Notes: a model not told the origin generated them from the letters alone. DNA of 64,000 bases from Plectrocnemia conspersa (GCA_009617715.1 VTFK01000052.1:434001-498000); one strand, 5' to 3'. Shown: positions 36,358 to 49,239, numbered from the stretch's first letter. A program made the numbers and translations.

Positions 36358-39300
36358 GTGAGTATTCATATTAATCAATAATTAGAGCTTAAGCATAATA
36401 TAAAACGACTTCATCATTAGTAACGAGCGAATATTGCCATAATTTTCCCGGATTGCTCTAAGAATATATCACCAATTTTTCGTTTATGCTGTCCATTTGA
36501 ATAGAATAGGGCTTATGAGACTTTTAAATTAAATATAGTTTGATCTGATAAATTAAATCGACCGACTTGTGACTTGTGAGTGGTCAATTTACTGTTTCAA
36601 TAATCATGAATTGCTTATAAATTTATATATTCATACACCAGCTGACAAAATTAATATTTTTAGGACCGGTATATATTGTTATTTTATTTAGTAAAAATAA
36701 TATGCAATTAGTTGCACTTGATATAAAAAAGCTATCAATTTTATAAAAGGTATATGAGCCGTTGATTTTGAATGCGGGGCAAGTCCATAATATGTCATTG
36801 TTGGATAATTAATCGTTTGCACTTGAACTGATTTAAAAATATTAGTAAACAATAATAGATTTATTTTATATTGCTTACAGTCTGCATACTACTGCATGTT
36901 CTAAGCATTCCCCTGTAATTTCTAAATCGCATTATTCTCTTAGCACACTTCTGTGTAAAACTATTAGTCTGTAAGACTCCAAAATTAAAAAAAAAAATTC
37001 CGTAACAATGGAATTATATTGAGTGGACTCACGTCACTTTCAAAATAAACAAACAATTAATATCATTGAGCTAAATAAATTACTAGTAAAAAATTTACAC
37101 TGTTATGATTGTGAATTGAATAAAAACAGAAATTTTACGATAATTTCTAATGAAAATTAGCTCTAACTCTTTTTTTAATAAAATGGATTTGCACCTCTTT
37201 TAAAATCAACGGCTCATATATTTTATGTATGTTCTTTTTTTAATAGAACTCTTGCAATAATAGCTGTGAGTATAAGTAAAAGACTTCAATGTTTCAACTT
37301 TTCAGTCTAGAAACTATATATGTTGAATGATAATGTGTTACAAACGTAGAAAAATGCATTTGAATGTAAATAATTTTAACATATGGCAATAAATAATGAA
37401 AAATTTATAACCAAAATAAAAAAAATCATTCTTTAATGTCTACAGTAATGTAGATGAATCTTTAATTGTTTTATCAGTAACAGTAACGGTCTTTAAAAGT
37501 CGATATTTAAAAGTCGCTGCAAAATTAACGAGTTCTCTGAATACACCTGGATTAATGAAACCGTCATTTACATCGAATCGCTACATATAAAATAATTTAT
37601 TTCTCACTTCACACTCTTAAAGTCATTTTTCTTTTTATACTAATCTCAATTTAAACTTCCTATATATGTTTTATTGACCTGTTGATCTATTGAAATATCT
37701 GAAATATAAATATATTTTAGAAAATTTAAGTGATTTTTTTGTCACAGTTAAAGACATGGCTTAATCTAAAAATAATATCAAATAATATTAAATTAGGGAA
37801 ATAAAATACTCGCCGCCCAAATCGGTGAAAAGTTCAATTATTAACAAAGCAACTATTTTTTGAACTGATATTGATTACTTGGTAATTATAAATTCAAAAA
37901 CGAATACGTTTCATATGTAATGGTAACCCAGTGGTTTAAATACCATGTTAACTTAACAAATGTGTTAGTGTTAAACGTTTAGTAGTACGATTTCGAACAT
38001 ATTTCGCATGTTCGCTTGGCGTGTATTTGATTGTGGAAAATATTGTAATGTACACAGGATGGCACAAAAAAATGCGTTGTAAATTCGTGTTGTATAAAAT
38101 AGAACCACTGAGTGCAGTGTGTGATATTAAAATAAATCATATAAGTATAGATATTTATTTTATAATATCTATATATATGATAATTTAAATCAGGAATAAA
38201 TTTTTTTTAAATTACATATTCTCTTACAAAAGTAAGCATTTGCCTTAAGATACTTGTGATGGATATGAAGCTTGAAATGGAGCATTAATACATTGCAAAC
38301 ATAACCGTAAACACGAACATGTGGCCTTTCTGGAATTAATGCAAATGAGAAGCTCGTAATACCACTTACTATGCGCAGTCATGTAAGCTCGATAGCTTTT
38401 ATAGTTCTCACTTTAAAGTCTCTCAGAATCATTTACTGAATATAAAAATTACCGTTTTAAAATTAAATTAATTTTACGTTGCGATAGCGCCACTTTACTT
38501 CCAGCGTCGCAAAAGACTACTGAAATATATCAAAAATAATATAGTATCAAGGTATATATTACATTAGATATTAGACAAAGATATAGTATTATAATATGTT
38601 ATTATACTATCAATTAAATTATAGCATATAATATACAATCACAAAAATATAATGTGGTTACAATAATAAACTTTTTTTTCATATATAGAAGCTAATTAAA
38701 TAATATATCAGCTCTTGGTACTTATGTCATTGCATATTTCTCATATCTTATTCAACTCATAAAATAAATGTCCAAAATATATTCCCTAATTATGTAATTC
38801 ATAGAGATGATTACAGGATGGGCACTAACAATTATCGCCATAAATCTGTTCTACATGTTATAATAAATATCTTGCAAATATGACAAAAATTAAATTTAAA
38901 ACATTTTTAATATGGATGTAAAAATAAATCTAACAAAATTTTCAACCTTTGATTTTATTAATAAAACTCAAGCAATAATTTTATACTTAAAAATCTTTTG
39001 CTATAGTTGACCAGGAGTTCCTTATTAAATCTATTTGGAGTAGTTTTTGACAATTAAACTATCTCTGTTTAAACTGTATCCCACCCCTTCTTGCCAAATC
39101 TATTTCTTGTTTTATTTTTAAATCTTATTTAAATTTTATTTTATGGTTCGATGAGCCGTAAATATTTTATCCAGTCCTTTACAAAAATAGTTTGCTGATC
39201 TTTTTAGTACATTAATCGTTGAAAATATTGGTACGTGGAAACAAAGCATAATAATTTATTATATAATCTTTCTATTCATAAACAATTAGTATTTTTTTAC

Positions 39301-40390
39301 ATATAAAAAAAAACATATTATTGCATGCCTCCCCATATTTATTATTAAAAAATTAACTTTATTTTATACAATACTAATTTATTTAAATCGTGTAGCCATA
39401 TCTACAGTAAAATAGTTCGGTTGCCATTTTGTTAAGGTCGTCATGAATTATGTCATTAGGAATATACCCGAAAGATACGACAATCATTTATATTCCCTGA
39501 TTTTAGAGATGACAAAAATCTGTTTTTAGCAAAGGACTTAAACAATTTATAATTTTAAGGATACAATATTTTTGAGCTTGTACGTCCTGCCATTTTGCTT
39601 AAATTATTTTTTAATCAAGTCAATTTGATGAAAAAATAAAACACGGGCTAAATAATGTAAAATTGTTGGAATCTACTTTCAAATTGTTTCAAAAGTTTTT
39701 AAATTACAATAATAAAACTCTTTATTTAAAAAAAATATAATTGCGTAACGCATAAAATATTTATTTTTAAAATAGGACACACTTAACTCTTTTTTGCTTT
39801 AGATGATTTTATAAAACTCATCATTTGAGCTAAAAATTTGCAACATTTATACTACTTAGCTTTCAGTGATGTCTGTTAAAAAAACTTTCTTTTAATTGTT
39901 TTGATTATTTTGTTGTTGATATAATCAATATTTTTTTTAAATCAGTCAGTGGTCCTTTATTATTTACCAGGGCCTTAAAAATCTGAAGTGATAAAGGATT
40001 TGCTCGAATACTATTAAGTTATGTGTATAACATTTTTAAAGGAGAGAACTTTAGCAAACAAAGCTTCTTGCTAAATGATGCATTAATATGACATATATTT
40101 GGTAAAATAATCATAATTTTTGAAGCAGAAATTCATCTGTAATAACTTACGTAAAAGTAAAATAATTTTAACTGTGTATTTTTTAAAAATATTATAAATA
40201 TCTTCACTTCTTAATCGCTCTTTCATTGACACTACAAAAAGTTGTTAAAAACTTATTTGTCATGACTCTTAACTGTGCAATATCAGCAATGTCTTTTTTT
40301 AATAATTTATTTAGCTTAGTAGCTAATTTTTAAATCAAACAAATTTTAACTAAACATACATATCATATATTGTATAACAAAAAGAGAGAA
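36358..40390. other. AT-rich stretch, probably intronic or intergenic
   Basis: It begins with the GTGAGT donor if the exon is real. No further exon is recognised. A phrase near 39010-39045 resembles one at 33215-33245, possibly a Jockey tail, but the match is too short to call. Confidence 0.45.
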
Positions 40391-40391
40391 A

Positions 40392-40455
40392 AATACTTGA
40401 TATTATAATTTATTTCTTAATGCAATACTTGATATTATAATTTATTTCTTAATGG
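40392..40455. repeat. 32-bp tandem duplication at a retrotransposon end
   Basis: A 32-base unit beginning aatacttgatattataatt occurs twice in direct succession (40392-40423 and 40424-40455), differing only in the last base. It lies exactly at the 3' end of the family A copy on the minus strand, where non-LTR elements often carry short tail repeats. Confidence 0.85.
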
Positions 40456-41190
40456 GGTTTTTTATATTCCATTTAGGACTCGTTACAGTTTTATTTTTGC
40501 GGATTGTCCTAAGAATATTATTATACAAATTCATACTTCCGTACTTAATTCCCCTGGCCGTACTCGTTTTCTTATACCTAACTATCCTTAAATTTTCTCT
40601 ATTTCTAGTATTAAATCTATGTACATCTTTATTTGTTATTAAATACATCATCTTAAATATTTCTTGAACATTTAACTATTCCAATCTATCAATCATACTT
40701 CTACAGCTACTAAATCTATTTTTATTTAAGACTACTCTCATTGCCCCCTTTTGTAATTTTTGCAACATTTGTATTTCTAATTTATAAAACATATCTAATA
40801 TTTTCGCACAATAAGTAAAATGGGGCAATATGATACTATTGTAATTTTTTTGTGTTTATACTTTCTGGATAATATATCTATTTTTGTACTATTTTTTTTA
40901 ATATATGATTATTTTGCATCTACAATTACTCCTAAATATTTTATTTTATCAACAATTTCTATAAATATTTTTATATAATTATCTTACATATTTTTATAAT
41001 TAGTAAACATACAATTAGTTACATAAGTACATTATTTTGTAGCTATATTTTTAATATATTTAATTCATTATTTAAATTATCTAGAACTTGCTTATTGTCA
41101 TCCGTAAAAATATGTATTTTATACTTTTTTACAATTAATTAATAAATAATATAAATAACAATGGTTCCGATTTAGACTCCTGTGCTACTA
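40442..41190 (-). pseudogene. Family A non-LTR retrotransposon, 3' half
   Basis: From right to left the minus strand shows V-A-Q-E-S-K-S-E-P-L near 41175 (for G-V-P-Q-G-S-K-L-G-P-L). It then shows remnants of the palm end and, at 40651-40442, an intact C-terminal segment: N-K-D-V-H-R-F-N-T-R-N-R-E-N-L, then Y-K-K-T-S-T-A-R-G-I. The same words end the copy at 59.8-61.0 kb. The first half of the RT is missing, consistent with 5' truncation. Frames between 40660 and 41160 are disrupted. The element ends in the 32-bp tandem duplication. Confidence 0.8.
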
Positions 41191-41194
41191 AATA

Positions 41195-41830
41195 ACTCAA
41201 TTTTAAACTTAATTAGCAAATCGATTAAAATTGCGCTAATTATTTTTATTTGATATTTGTAAATCTTATTAGAAAATTCTGTATTCATTTTTATTTTTTT
41301 CACTAATCAAAAATGCTTCTTAAATCATTATCAAAGCCGTTTTTATCTTTTTATTCTTAACCATCAAGTGGGCTGTTTTAAAGGAAGCAATAGTAATTTA
41401 TTCATTTTTATCCATTTATCTGGTAAAAACCAATCGCTGAGTATATAAACTTTTCTTCAGTTGATTGATTTTTCGCATCTAATTGGATAGCTTTTATATG
41501 AACTATGATAAGTTATATAAAAACAACGTTTGATTCTATGGTTTTGGTCTGGTTCTAAATACAACAATATGTTTATTTCTAATCTGTGTTAAATTTTTGG
41601 GTATAATAGGTAAAAAAATAAATGTATTGGATTAGAAGTATACGTAGTTACAATACGAGCAATGACAAGTAGCAAACTACAACGATTTGAGTTTCAACTG
41701 ACGTAATATTCTAATGTTACCACTCTATTAAAGTCGTGATGTTACCTAAAATGCAAGTGCAAAGGCACCTCTTTATCTCTCGATGTAACATTGCGAAAAT
41801 AAAAAAGAATGTCAAACGGAAATTTAAAAA
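41195..41830. other. AT-rich stretch, unassigned
   Basis: No feature is recognised. Its left edge abuts the truncated family A copy, so sequence beyond 41190 should be the original insertion site. Confidence 0.4.
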
Positions 41831-41833
41831 CGA

Positions 41834-42277
41834 ATGTATATTTTCAAAAAACAATTACACACTATAAATTCTGTTTGTAAAACGCTTTGTTTGGACATTC
41901 GTGTCATATTGCAAATAACATATTCGCATTTGAGATTATTTCACAAAGTTATTCACGGTGTCCGATTCGAAAATTTGAGACGATTACAAGAGCAAAAAGT
42001 GGCAACATTTTGCTCAGCACCGAGCGAAAAAGGGCACAAAAATTTATTAATGTTTATCAGATTACTTTCTGCTAGCTGCAAACGCGAGCGTGCGGCATAT
42101 TATATACAAAAGTACAGAAATTTCACAGAAAAAATCGATATTCGCTTTATAGAATTAACGCACGCCACACGTATATACGTATGCGTACACAAGCCCATAT
42201 ATATAAACCTGCAGCAAACGAACATATTTTTTTCAAATAGTTTTGGGTTTTTACCCAAAATGATTTTTACATGCTAA
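41834..42277 (+). other. Longest open frame of the window, 147 codons, unrecognised
   Basis: A 147-codon frame is open in a patch less AT-rich than average. The predicted peptide begins M-Y-I-F-K-K-Q-L and is basic, with scattered Cys and a hydrophobic end. No domain, signal peptide or known motif is visible, and a second frame is open across part of it. An open frame this long is uncommon in DNA of this composition but possible in a 64-kb six-frame search. No promoter or splice evidence raises it above that. Confidence 0.25.
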
Positions 42278-42279
42278 GC

Positions 42280-42855
42280 AAGTTTTTAAAATACATTATC
42301 ATTTTACAATATTCTACTCTTAATCCATTAGTATTTTACCTGTTTAGTAATTTATAGCAACAAAGCTATTTATAATTCTAAATCCTTACTATACGCTGAT
42401 GAAATTAAAAAATTCTATTAAATAGATTTCATTGATGAGTGTAGTATACTTTATTTGTATTTGAAAATCCATGTTTATAGATTATCACAATTGTTATTTT
42501 ATGTTACATATATTCTAAAGCAAGCATATAAAAATCATATGCAATTAAGTCTCGAAGATGCGAAGATTTATCTTGCGATTCGCATATTAACTGAGAAGCT
42601 CAATTGCACTATGTGCGTTATATAATCACCTATTATACAAGTAATGCAACATACTTTATTTTGATAGAAGAGGTCCAAAAAATATGATCCAATCAGGGCC
42701 ATGATACAAATAACATTTTATATATTTTTTTACCATCGTAATATATTTTCTTAAATACATAATAATAATTACGAGTTAATGCAAAATTAGCCATTGTTGC
42801 GACATATTTTCTGAAATCATATTTAATGCAAAATATTTTAATTAAGCATTAAAAT
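42280..42855. other. AT-rich stretch
   Basis: No feature recognised. Confidence 0.5.
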
Positions 42856-42857
42856 TT

Positions 42858-43430
42858 ATTAAAAAATATCTACTCGTATTAATTACAAGTCGAGTTTTCT
42901 TCGCTGCTCAGTGTTGCCATATAATGAATTTTCAGTCCAAGTCAAAAGCAATAATATGCCATCGCAGTAAAAACTCTCGATTATCAATCGTTTATATCAA
43001 TATTACAAGTGAGAATCGAATAAAGCACCTCTAAACCGAATTTTGTTCAATAGGAGAGCGCAAAAAGCAATTATCCCTTTTCAGAAGTCAACAATCCACG
43101 GCAAAAACAATAAAATCGTGCCGTCGCAAAATTATTAGTTAAAAAATATTAAAAGTATTTACTGATAATTAGTCGTGTTTATTGTTTTGCTCAGTGTTGC
43201 CATATAGTGAATTTACAAAAGCAATAAAATCGGGCAATCGCTGTGAAAACGCTCGATTATCAAGCGTTTATATTAAGACTTTATAACAATATTACGAATG
43301 AGAATCAGATAAAGCGCATTTAAACCAAATTTTGACCAATAGAAGAGCGCAAAAAACAATTATCCCTTCTCAGAAGACAAAAATTCACGTCAAAAGCAAT
43401 AAAATCGTGCCGTCACCGACGGCGCCGATA
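42858..43430. repeat. Tandem pair of ~283-bp units derived from the fold-back element
   Basis: The phrase gctcagtgttgccatata occurs at about 42905 and again at about 43189, 283 bases apart. Each is preceded by a ttaaaaaatat phrase. Each is followed in order by a caaaagcaata(a) phrase, an aaaactctcgattatcaa/aaaacgctcgattatcaa phrase, caatattac(a)(a)g(t)gagaatc, a taaagc(a)c(c)t phrase and the fold-back left arm (aaacc(g/a)aattttg...agagcgcaaaaa). Unit 1 carries only one arm. Unit 2 runs into a complete fold-back at 43322-43515. This is an internally duplicated, longer derivative of the 12.6-kb element. Confidence 0.75.
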
Positions 43431-43515
43431 CAATTTTATTGCTTTTGACGTGAATTTTTGCCTTCTGAGAAGTGATAATTGTTTTTGCGCTCTCCTATTG
43501 ACCAAAATTCGGTTT
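43322..43515. mobile_element. Fold-back element, second complete copy
   Basis: Two arms of about 95 bases pair around a GC-rich centre near 43417. The outer sequence aaaccaaattttgaccaat is mirrored by attgaccaaaattcggttt at the right end. The cacgtcaaaagcaataaaat block and the agtgataattgttttt block match the copy at 12564-12796. The centre (ccgtcaccgacggcgcc) differs and is shorter than in that copy, consistent with a deletion at the palindrome centre. No coding potential. Confidence 0.8.
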
Positions 43516-43519
43516 GAAA

Positions 43520-45120
43520 ATACTTTGATAAGCCCTCTTATATTAGAAGTGCATAGTAATATCGGTAAGGATAGCTATAATATTTTTAAAACATAGTGTA
43601 ATATCATGAGATGCGATGTCTGTGTGTACTTATTCTTACGCTTATTTTTACCTAAAAGCTGAGTTGGCTTAGTTTGTATTTTGGACTTGACCGAATAAAA
43701 GTTCTAAAACTTAGGTTTGGGTTTAAACAGCATATGGACGTAGCGCAACTGTCAAATTCAGTTTTACATATATTTTAGAGCAACATATTAGCACCTATCA
43801 GTTAAATTATACTTTCGCTAGTAGAAATATATATCTACTGGGGAAAATTTATTTGAACTTAACTAGTGAAAATATATCTTTACCAAAAAATACACATTCG
43901 CTGTAACATTTATACTTCGGATTTAAATAAATAAGGATGATTATGTAAATATATTCTTTATTACTACATATAGTAAAGTTGAAATCGTCTCATTACTTGT
44001 AAAAATATATATCTACTGGTGAAAATGTATTACGATATGATTTTACTTAAATGACATATTTTAAAAAATGTTTTCGGGATAGATTTGCAACTGTTTTTTG
44101 TAAAAATTCTTACTGAATGTATTATTTATTTATTTGTCTTCATTAAGTCTAGTTGTCAAATTACTGATAATACAATCTATAAAAATATTAAATTTATATA
44201 ATTCAGCTAGTGCTGTTGTTGATTTTTCGTTCTTCTTTATGTATTTTATTTAAATTCTCAGATCGAATGCTTAAATTTACTGCTACTAATTTACATTAAT
44301 TAAATATTTTCTCTCATTTAGAATATTTTTTAAACGTTTAAAAAGCAATAAAGTCAACAATAATTTTCAAACAAATTTTAAGACTTGAAGTGGCGCCAAA
44401 AAACTGTCCTTTTGAATAATAATGTTTATTGTGAAAGTAGTAGGTGCTTTTGAAGGCAATGTTCAACTCCTCTTATTTATTGTATACTATGTAGAAAAAT
44501 GGGTTAAAGAAACTTACACCTGAAATACATCTCAAACAACTGTAGCTTAGTTCAGATTCATTATTTGAAGTCGGTTTTTACTTTTTTAGGGCCCTTCAAA
44601 GAAAACGGGACCAGGAAATTCTCCCCTCTCAGCAAGTCTGGTTTCAATCATCTGTAAAGAGAGTAAAAACTCTAATAATATAAAACTATTATAAATATTT
44701 TTCAATCCATGGTTCATCCTTTTATATAATATCACTACAAGTAACGCGGCCGTTTGTTTGTTTGTAATTGTATTTGCTCATTCTGCAACGCCACGATAAA
44801 ATTTAAATCGATACATATCCAATATATTTAGCGCTTGCGAACGGATCGACAAATAAACACACCATAAAAGTATTCTTAACGTAAAATTTTATTCGATGAA
44901 AACCACTTAAAGCGCTTTACTTTATACACAAGATAATGTATTTTTTTCGTATATATTTCTGGCTACAAATATATTGGCTGATTAACAAAGATCTGGGTGG
45001 TCTTTGACGACAAGTTCAAGATCATAATTGATTCTAGCCTACGTCAATGCAGAACAATTGTCAATTAGGATAGGGGTCAACTAATCATCTATTATTGTGC
45101 ATTTGCACCACATGGGAATG
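43520..45120. other. AT-rich stretch with a moth/butterfly-type repeat motif
   Basis: Around 44560-44660 the phrase gaagtcggtttttacttttttagggccc resembles a motif I associate with dispersed lepidopteran repeats. That association comes from memory and is not demonstrated here. Nothing else is recognised. Confidence 0.35.
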
Positions 45121-45125
45121 CTTTT

Positions 45126-45184
45126 GATCCATTAATTTTGCTGTTCACATCTATATCACATGCGAACAGCAAAATTAATGGATC
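45126..45184. repeat. Perfect hairpin, 21-bp arms
   Basis: The left arm gatccattaattttgctgttc at 45126-45146 is exactly complementary to the right arm at 45164-45184, around a 17-base loop. Arm length, loop size and perfect pairing are compatible with a small inverted-repeat transposon or a small-RNA hairpin. Perfect pairing is unusual for animal miRNA precursors, so the former is more likely. Confidence 0.7.
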
Positions 45185-45189
45185 ACATT

Positions 45190-47096
45190 TGTGCTCATTT
45201 GCTCACAAGTAGTAATAATAACAATAACTAATCAAATTAAACAGAAAAAAATGTGTACTCTACGATAAATATTTCTTTAAAAAAATCACGCCAAATTCTT
45301 CAAACATTGCACCTTTACTGTCAATATAAAAGTTTCAATGACAAGCAAGCAATCAGTTTCAATTAAATCAATAAATTCATAATGTAAATTTTACATCATT
45401 TCCTTGACTTTTTCGTCACTGATTATTACCTTTTAAATATAATTAAATACGACATTAAATATTTAGAGAAAAATAACAGGGAGTTCATTCATTGTGTAAT
45501 CGTTGATGAAAGACTATTTCTGCAAATAGAGCTTATTTTGATTAATAAAAGTATTGTAAAAGAAATATAGCGTTTTATAATTGAATAAAAGAATTGGTCC
45601 ATTTATATGAAATAACCTAATAAATAGTGTAGTTAAGATTAATAATAATTGTGCACTGAATTTGATATTATCAACAATTTGCCAGCAATTTCTCTTGTAC
45701 TTATGAATATTACGAGCTTCTATTATTAAGTGTCATATTTAACCTTATACTAATCGCAAAATGTTTAAGTGCGACTTTTATTTATAAACCAAAGCTGAGA
45801 TTATCAAAGATAATTATTTTTATATTTATGAATCCACTAGACTCAAACTCGTAAACTTTTAATCGTTAACTTTATCCACCTAAATCACTTTATATCTATG
45901 TTGTATACATGTATACGTATCGATGTATATAGAGAAGCGCTTTAACTAGGGAAAACAATTTTTTATCACAGGAACGATTCACATTTCCACAAACTTGAAC
46001 ATTGCGACTGATCCGAGTATCTGGAATTTAATTAATTTCCAAGAACTAACGGTTCTATTGATTTCTTTGCGTTTATTTCTCATGGGGTGGCAATTCATTT
46101 AGCAAATAAATATATTGTACAAATACACGCTCGTGTGCGCAATTGTAATTTATTTCCAATTTATATATGTTTATACATACATTTAAAATTATTTTTCAAT
46201 CATCTTTTCAACTTGTATAGACCGATTTAAATCGATTCGTCTTTGAACATATTTTTTTTACATTCGGATTCCATATACTGCAAAACCTCAGATAAATTGT
46301 TAACGTTATCAAAAAATATTAAAGCATTTTTTAACTGCAACGTAAAATACACTAAAGAAGACACAAATTGAGTTTTATTAAAATGTTGCTAACATTGCGA
46401 GAAATCTCTTTCACTTTGATTGTATTAAAAAGTCAGTTATACATGTTAATCGATTCACAAACTCAATAATTAATTTTACATATATTAAAGAATATGCATG
46501 TAGCACTGTAAGTAAAGAAAAATACTTTTGCATTTGTAAATTGTTCAACGTTCAGGACCATACGATCGTAAGCGACATTTACGCTAATCTGGTTATGGTT
46601 TCATTGTTACAAAGTTGTATAACAGAGTTAGGGTAACACAAAAGATAAACTTGTTTTATGTATCCAATATTTAGCATATTAAAATGTTTATCATAAGTTC
46701 GTACCGCATAGTGTTATGTATGTGTAAACTTGGAGCTTTATTACGTTGCAGATGTTTTTATTTCCGTTGAACCCTGCTTTATCAGTTACCAGAATCTTTT
46801 CTATGGGCAAAGTATACGTACACATATCGGTGCAGTATTGCCAAGTAGACGTCCCTCAAGCCTCGCAGCATCTCGCTTCCAGCATCCGGAAAAACCTCTC
46901 TAAATGACGGAGAAAAGTAATGAAATCAAACCTTGTGCTAACATTCCCCATCTATCTATCTATGTATATATATGTATAAAATAAGATATGACTACATACT
47001 ATACATTATATCATTATTTATTGGTACTTATAAATTACCGGAAAAAATAGTTTAAATTTTAATTAAAAGTGATTATAAAATGCTTATTATTTAATA
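45190..47096. other. AT-rich stretch
   Basis: One GC-richer patch at 46830-46930 and a (tcta)n run near 46953 are the only distinctive points. No gene recognised. Confidence 0.5.
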
Positions 47097-47098
47097 TA

Positions 47099-48592
47099 CA
47101 GTACCTGGACATTTTGGATTGATCTAAATTTTATATATTTTTTTTTTATATTTTTTTATTTTTATTAGCTATTGAAAAAAAAATAGTTTAGTGGTGAGAA
47201 ATATTAATTTTTTTTTAAAATTAAAAAAAACGGTCCACAAGGAAGTTTGGAGCTACATTTCTATTATTTGGTACGCCTTCCTTTTACTTTATTAAGTACC
47301 TGAATTTACCTAGGCGGCTGTCTATACATTTTTTAATTGTTTCTTAAAATTTTAATTGTGATTCCATTCATAAATCACCTTCTCAATTAGCTCTCTTTTT
47401 GCGGTTATTGCAATTTTAGCAATCTCCCTCTTTAAAAGCTCCCAAATGTGAATCATATTAGACGAGTTTCTTGGCCAATTTATTTTCGATGTTGTTATCC
47501 TGCATGTGCTTCTCTTAGCTTTATGAGAAGGAGCACCGTCAATAGCGGTTCCTCGCTTCCAGGAAATCATTCTTCGAGTTGTTGTATAAAGCGTATCTCT
47601 AATACTTTTTTGTATTGATCTTGACGCATCATCTTCTCGACTATGCAAAGACAGCCTGTTCTTTCACCAAATTATGATTGAAGATGAGTGCTTAACAGTA
47701 AGCACAATATATTCTGGAATGTGTTTTGAGTCTGGTCTTCGTTATGCAAATTTTGTTTTTTCCATCAAAACTTAAAACACGGACTCATTTGAGAAGCACA
47801 CCTTCAAACAAAAAAGAGGGATTCGTTACATACTTAGTTTGCATCAAAACAGCACCATTACCTTTTTCCAATCCTCAACAGTGAAATTCTTGTATTTATG
47901 ATCCCATGCAAGATGCTTCTTAAGCATTGTCGAAATCTTGATTCGGGTCGGCTTAATCACGATCAACCCCAATTCTATCAATCTATGCCTCATATTTTAT
48001 ATTTTTTTAGTCAATAAACGAACTGGTAATTTTCGGTTTTCAGCACAAATATCGCAAATTTTCCTGTCAGTTCTATTTGTTGTAATGTAGCGCCTTCTAA
48101 ATTGGATCTAAAGTGACCCCAGAGTATATTTTTTTCTTGATACTCTTCACAAAACTTCTCGCGACGCCAATTGGTTTTGCAATCTCATTTGAGATAGAAG
48201 AAGAAATATCAGAAGTCCTGATATTTGTTCAACTTTCTTCGGCGACAGGTCAGAGTGTTTCCCCATTTTAATTTATTTATCCAATTTAAAATTGGAGTAC
48301 TAATGCGCACCTATACGTATATAATACGAAAACATGCAAATGTACCGTTATTTTTAACAAATTATTGATTAAAACCGCGTTTCAAAGACTAACCGCTAGT
48401 CTTCGAAGCGTGGATTTCATTTTTGGATTATATTCGAACACAAATAAATGACATATGTAACGGACTGCAAGTATGCAAGTAAAAGTAAACAACAAAATCA
48501 CAGATTATAAAGATCGATTTAAAACATAATTGAGCTGCTTTTATGTAAAATACATGTATTTCGCTTAGGTCTTATAATATTGTCCGGTACTG
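47099..48592 (-). mobile_element. Tc1-like DNA transposon, both ends present
   Basis: The left end begins CAGTACCTGGACAttttgg at 47099 and the right end is its approximate complement, ...ttgtCCGGTACTG, ending at 48592. Each is flanked by TA (47097-47098 and 48593-48594), the target duplication of this superfamily. The element is about 1.49 kb, typical for Tc1-like transposons. It encloses a decayed transposase on the minus strand. Recognisable inverted repeat is short (about 15-17 bases) after divergence. Degree of decay and the broken frame indicate an old insertion. Confidence 0.85.
47349..48266 (-). pseudogene. Tc1-like transposase, broken
   Basis: An ATG at 48266 starts M-G-K-H-S-D-L-S-P-K-K-V-E-Q-I, the N-terminal helix-turn-helix of Tc1-type transposases. 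Further on, R-T-D-R-K-I-C-D-I appears near 48070 (the second DNA-binding helix region), then H-L-A-W-D-H-K near 47910 and F-T-V-E-D-W-K near 47880. After a disrupted catalytic region come D-G-A-P-S-H-K-A-K near 47535 and W-E-L-L-K-R-E-I near 47450, matching D-N-A-P-x-H... N-P-I-E-N-L-W. The last 98 codons are open, but the rest needs several frame changes. The expected N-S-P-D-L-N-P-I box is altered to N-S-S-N-M-I, so it is inactive. Confidence 0.85.
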
Positions 48593-48599
48593 TATATAT

Positions 48600-49235
48600 A
48601 TAATTAAAAACATTTATATATGCGTAGATACACTATATTTGCGGTAACACAGTCAGTTTGAGAGCAATCTATTTTATCATTATTCATAATTTAAAATGAG
48701 ATGGCAAGTTAGGGTTTACGCTCCTATTATTTTTACAACAGAAATAATATATATGGCACAATAAATGCATAAAAAATAATATTTTTTTAATCAAAAAATG
48801 TTTTTTTAATATACAGTCGCCACAAATAATTTTTCAGTATATTTCAATGGTTAAATTAATCTATTACATACCAAAAATTTTAAATAAGATAAATTAATTA
48901 AGCTTCAAACAGTAAAAAATATATTTACTTGTTGAGAAAATCACGCGAATAGTAGATTATTCAATATATTTAGAAAAAATGTAATATTATATTTGTGAAC
49001 ATGGAATTGTTTTAAATGGAAAGTGAGCATTAAATATATTCACTTAGCACTTTACAGAATCTCGGGCTTGCCGCTATTGTGGTCTTAAAATTAACATTTC
49101 ACTGAAGAAGATAAAATATAAAAAAATTGAGTTAGTGCATTATTTTAAGATATACTATAGCAATTCTACGCACTTTGTGAAATAAATCCTGTAATTTTTT
49201 ACATACTTCGTTTAAAATTTGTGCTTTAAAAGGTT
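48600..49235. other. AT-rich stretch
   Basis: No feature recognised beyond homopolymers. Confidence 0.5.
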
Positions 49236-49239
49236 GTCT

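Noticed and set aside
36157..36378. Minus-strand 73-codon frame overlapping the candidate first exon
   Set aside because: It is the antisense shadow of GC-rich codons. The + strand has the start context and splice donor.
38990..39110. Another Jockey tail similar to 33215-33245
   Set aside because: The shared phrase is about 20 bases with mismatches in AT-rich DNA and no protein motif supports it.
41834..42277. 147-codon open frame as a gene
   Set aside because: No recognised domain, promoter, splice or poly(A) evidence, and another frame is open across the same DNA. Kept only as an unrecognised frame.
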